A stretch of DNA of 14,203 nt from Clostridiales bacterium (GTDB taxonomy: Bacteria > Bacillota > Clostridia > Christensenellales > Borkfalkiaceae), in NCBI GenBank assembly GCA_003538975.1, contig DPQQ01000010.1, positions 191,452 to 205,654 on the forward strand, given 5' to 3'. Positions 13,821 through 14,203 of this stretch are shown here, in pieces. A model generated the notes under the pieces. It was given only the letters and a program-made list of their open reading frames with translations. It searched no databases and was not told the DNA's origin. The position numbers and the translations under genes are program-made. Positions within the stretch are counted from its first letter, which is position 1. Each line of letters opens with the position of its first letter.

Positions 13821-14203
13821 ATGAAAATTCTGGCATTGGACATCGGCGGCACACGGTTGAAATATGCGATATATAATGAGCTTTTGCAGGAAGAAGTCCG
13901 CGGCGAAATCGATTCGTCGGCGAGCGAAGGCGCCGAAAAATTATTATCGCAGGCGTTTACCGTATGCGATAATGTAAACTTCGATTTATTGGGAATTTCC
14001 ACTGCGGGAATGGTTTCCGGCGACGGAACGATTGTGTATGCGAATGAAAATATACCGCGCTATACTGGCGTAAAACTTAAAGAAATCTTCGAAGCGCGTT
14101 ACGGCGTTCAGACGTATGTTTTAAACGATATAGCGGCTGGCGCGATGGCTGAAGCATATTCGTCCGCCGAAAACGAAGGATCGGCGGTTACGTCGGAAGA
14201 GGC
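13821..14203 (+). CDS. ROK family kinase or regulator, N-terminal part (runs off the window)
   Basis: The visible 127 residues form the N-terminal lobe of a ROK protein. LDIGGTRLKYAIY (6-18) is the phosphate-binding motif, GISTAGMVSGDG (58-69) is the second conserved strand, and VLNDIAAGAMAEA (100-112) contains the catalytic aspartate after asparagine. There is no N-terminal helix-turn-helix, so a sugar kinase (glucokinase or amino-sugar kinase type) is more likely than a NagC-type repressor. CGGAG lies 10 bases before the ATG. The substrate and C-terminal zinc motif cannot be judged because the gene is cut by the window end. Confidence 0.85.
   Translation, partial: MKILALDIGGTRLKYAIYNELLQEEVRGEIDSSASEGAEKLLSQAFTVCDNVNFDLLGISTAGMVSGDGTIVYANENIPRYTGVKLKEIFEARYGVQTYVLNDIAAGAMAEAYSSAENEGSAVTSEE

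Overview
The window looks like a low-GC Bacillota chromosome, most likely an uncultured gut-type member of the Clostridia. This rests on sigma-A style promoters, AAGGAG ribosome binding sites, frequent TTG starts, and the gene set comEC, holA, cdaA and a Clostridia-type aspartokinase. No taxon can be fixed from the sequence alone.

Left part (1-6650), core genome: the 5' end of a tRNA-Glu gene and a structured RNA that is probably 6S RNA lie on the minus strand. Then, on the plus strand, come comEC (DNA uptake channel, with a C-terminal domain lacking the usual metallo-beta-lactamase residues), holA (clamp-loader delta subunit), cdaA (c-di-AMP synthase), a 35-residue membrane microprotein where the CdaA regulator CdaR would be expected, and an aspartokinase ending in an intrinsic terminator.

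Middle part (6551-7503): about 950 bases with no convincing gene, but dense in RNA signals. RNA-A (about 6716-6905) has an extended -10 promoter, a long-range closing stem and a terminator. A 48-nt near-perfect hairpin follows. RNA-B (about 7089-7241) has a perfect consensus promoter (TTGACA-N17-TATAAT), an 11-bp closing stem, internal hairpins and its own terminator. The apical part of RNA-B is complementary to a site in the leader of the next operon.

Right part (7504-13537), accessory: a McrBC-type modification-dependent restriction system (mcrB, mcrC) with a third co-directional gene for a membrane protein. Inverted copies of a hairpin-plus-TATAATG sequence lie on both sides of this three-gene block. 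Then comes a second cluster of unknown genes: a 30-residue membrane microprotein, a very acidic protein made of two related halves, and a 272-residue protein. A consensus promoter and the start of a ROK-family sugar kinase/regulator gene close the window.

The most interesting unexplained items are the two orphan structured RNAs beside the McrBC locus, the RNA-B/leader complementarity, the inverted repeats framing the McrBC block, and the CdaR-like microprotein.
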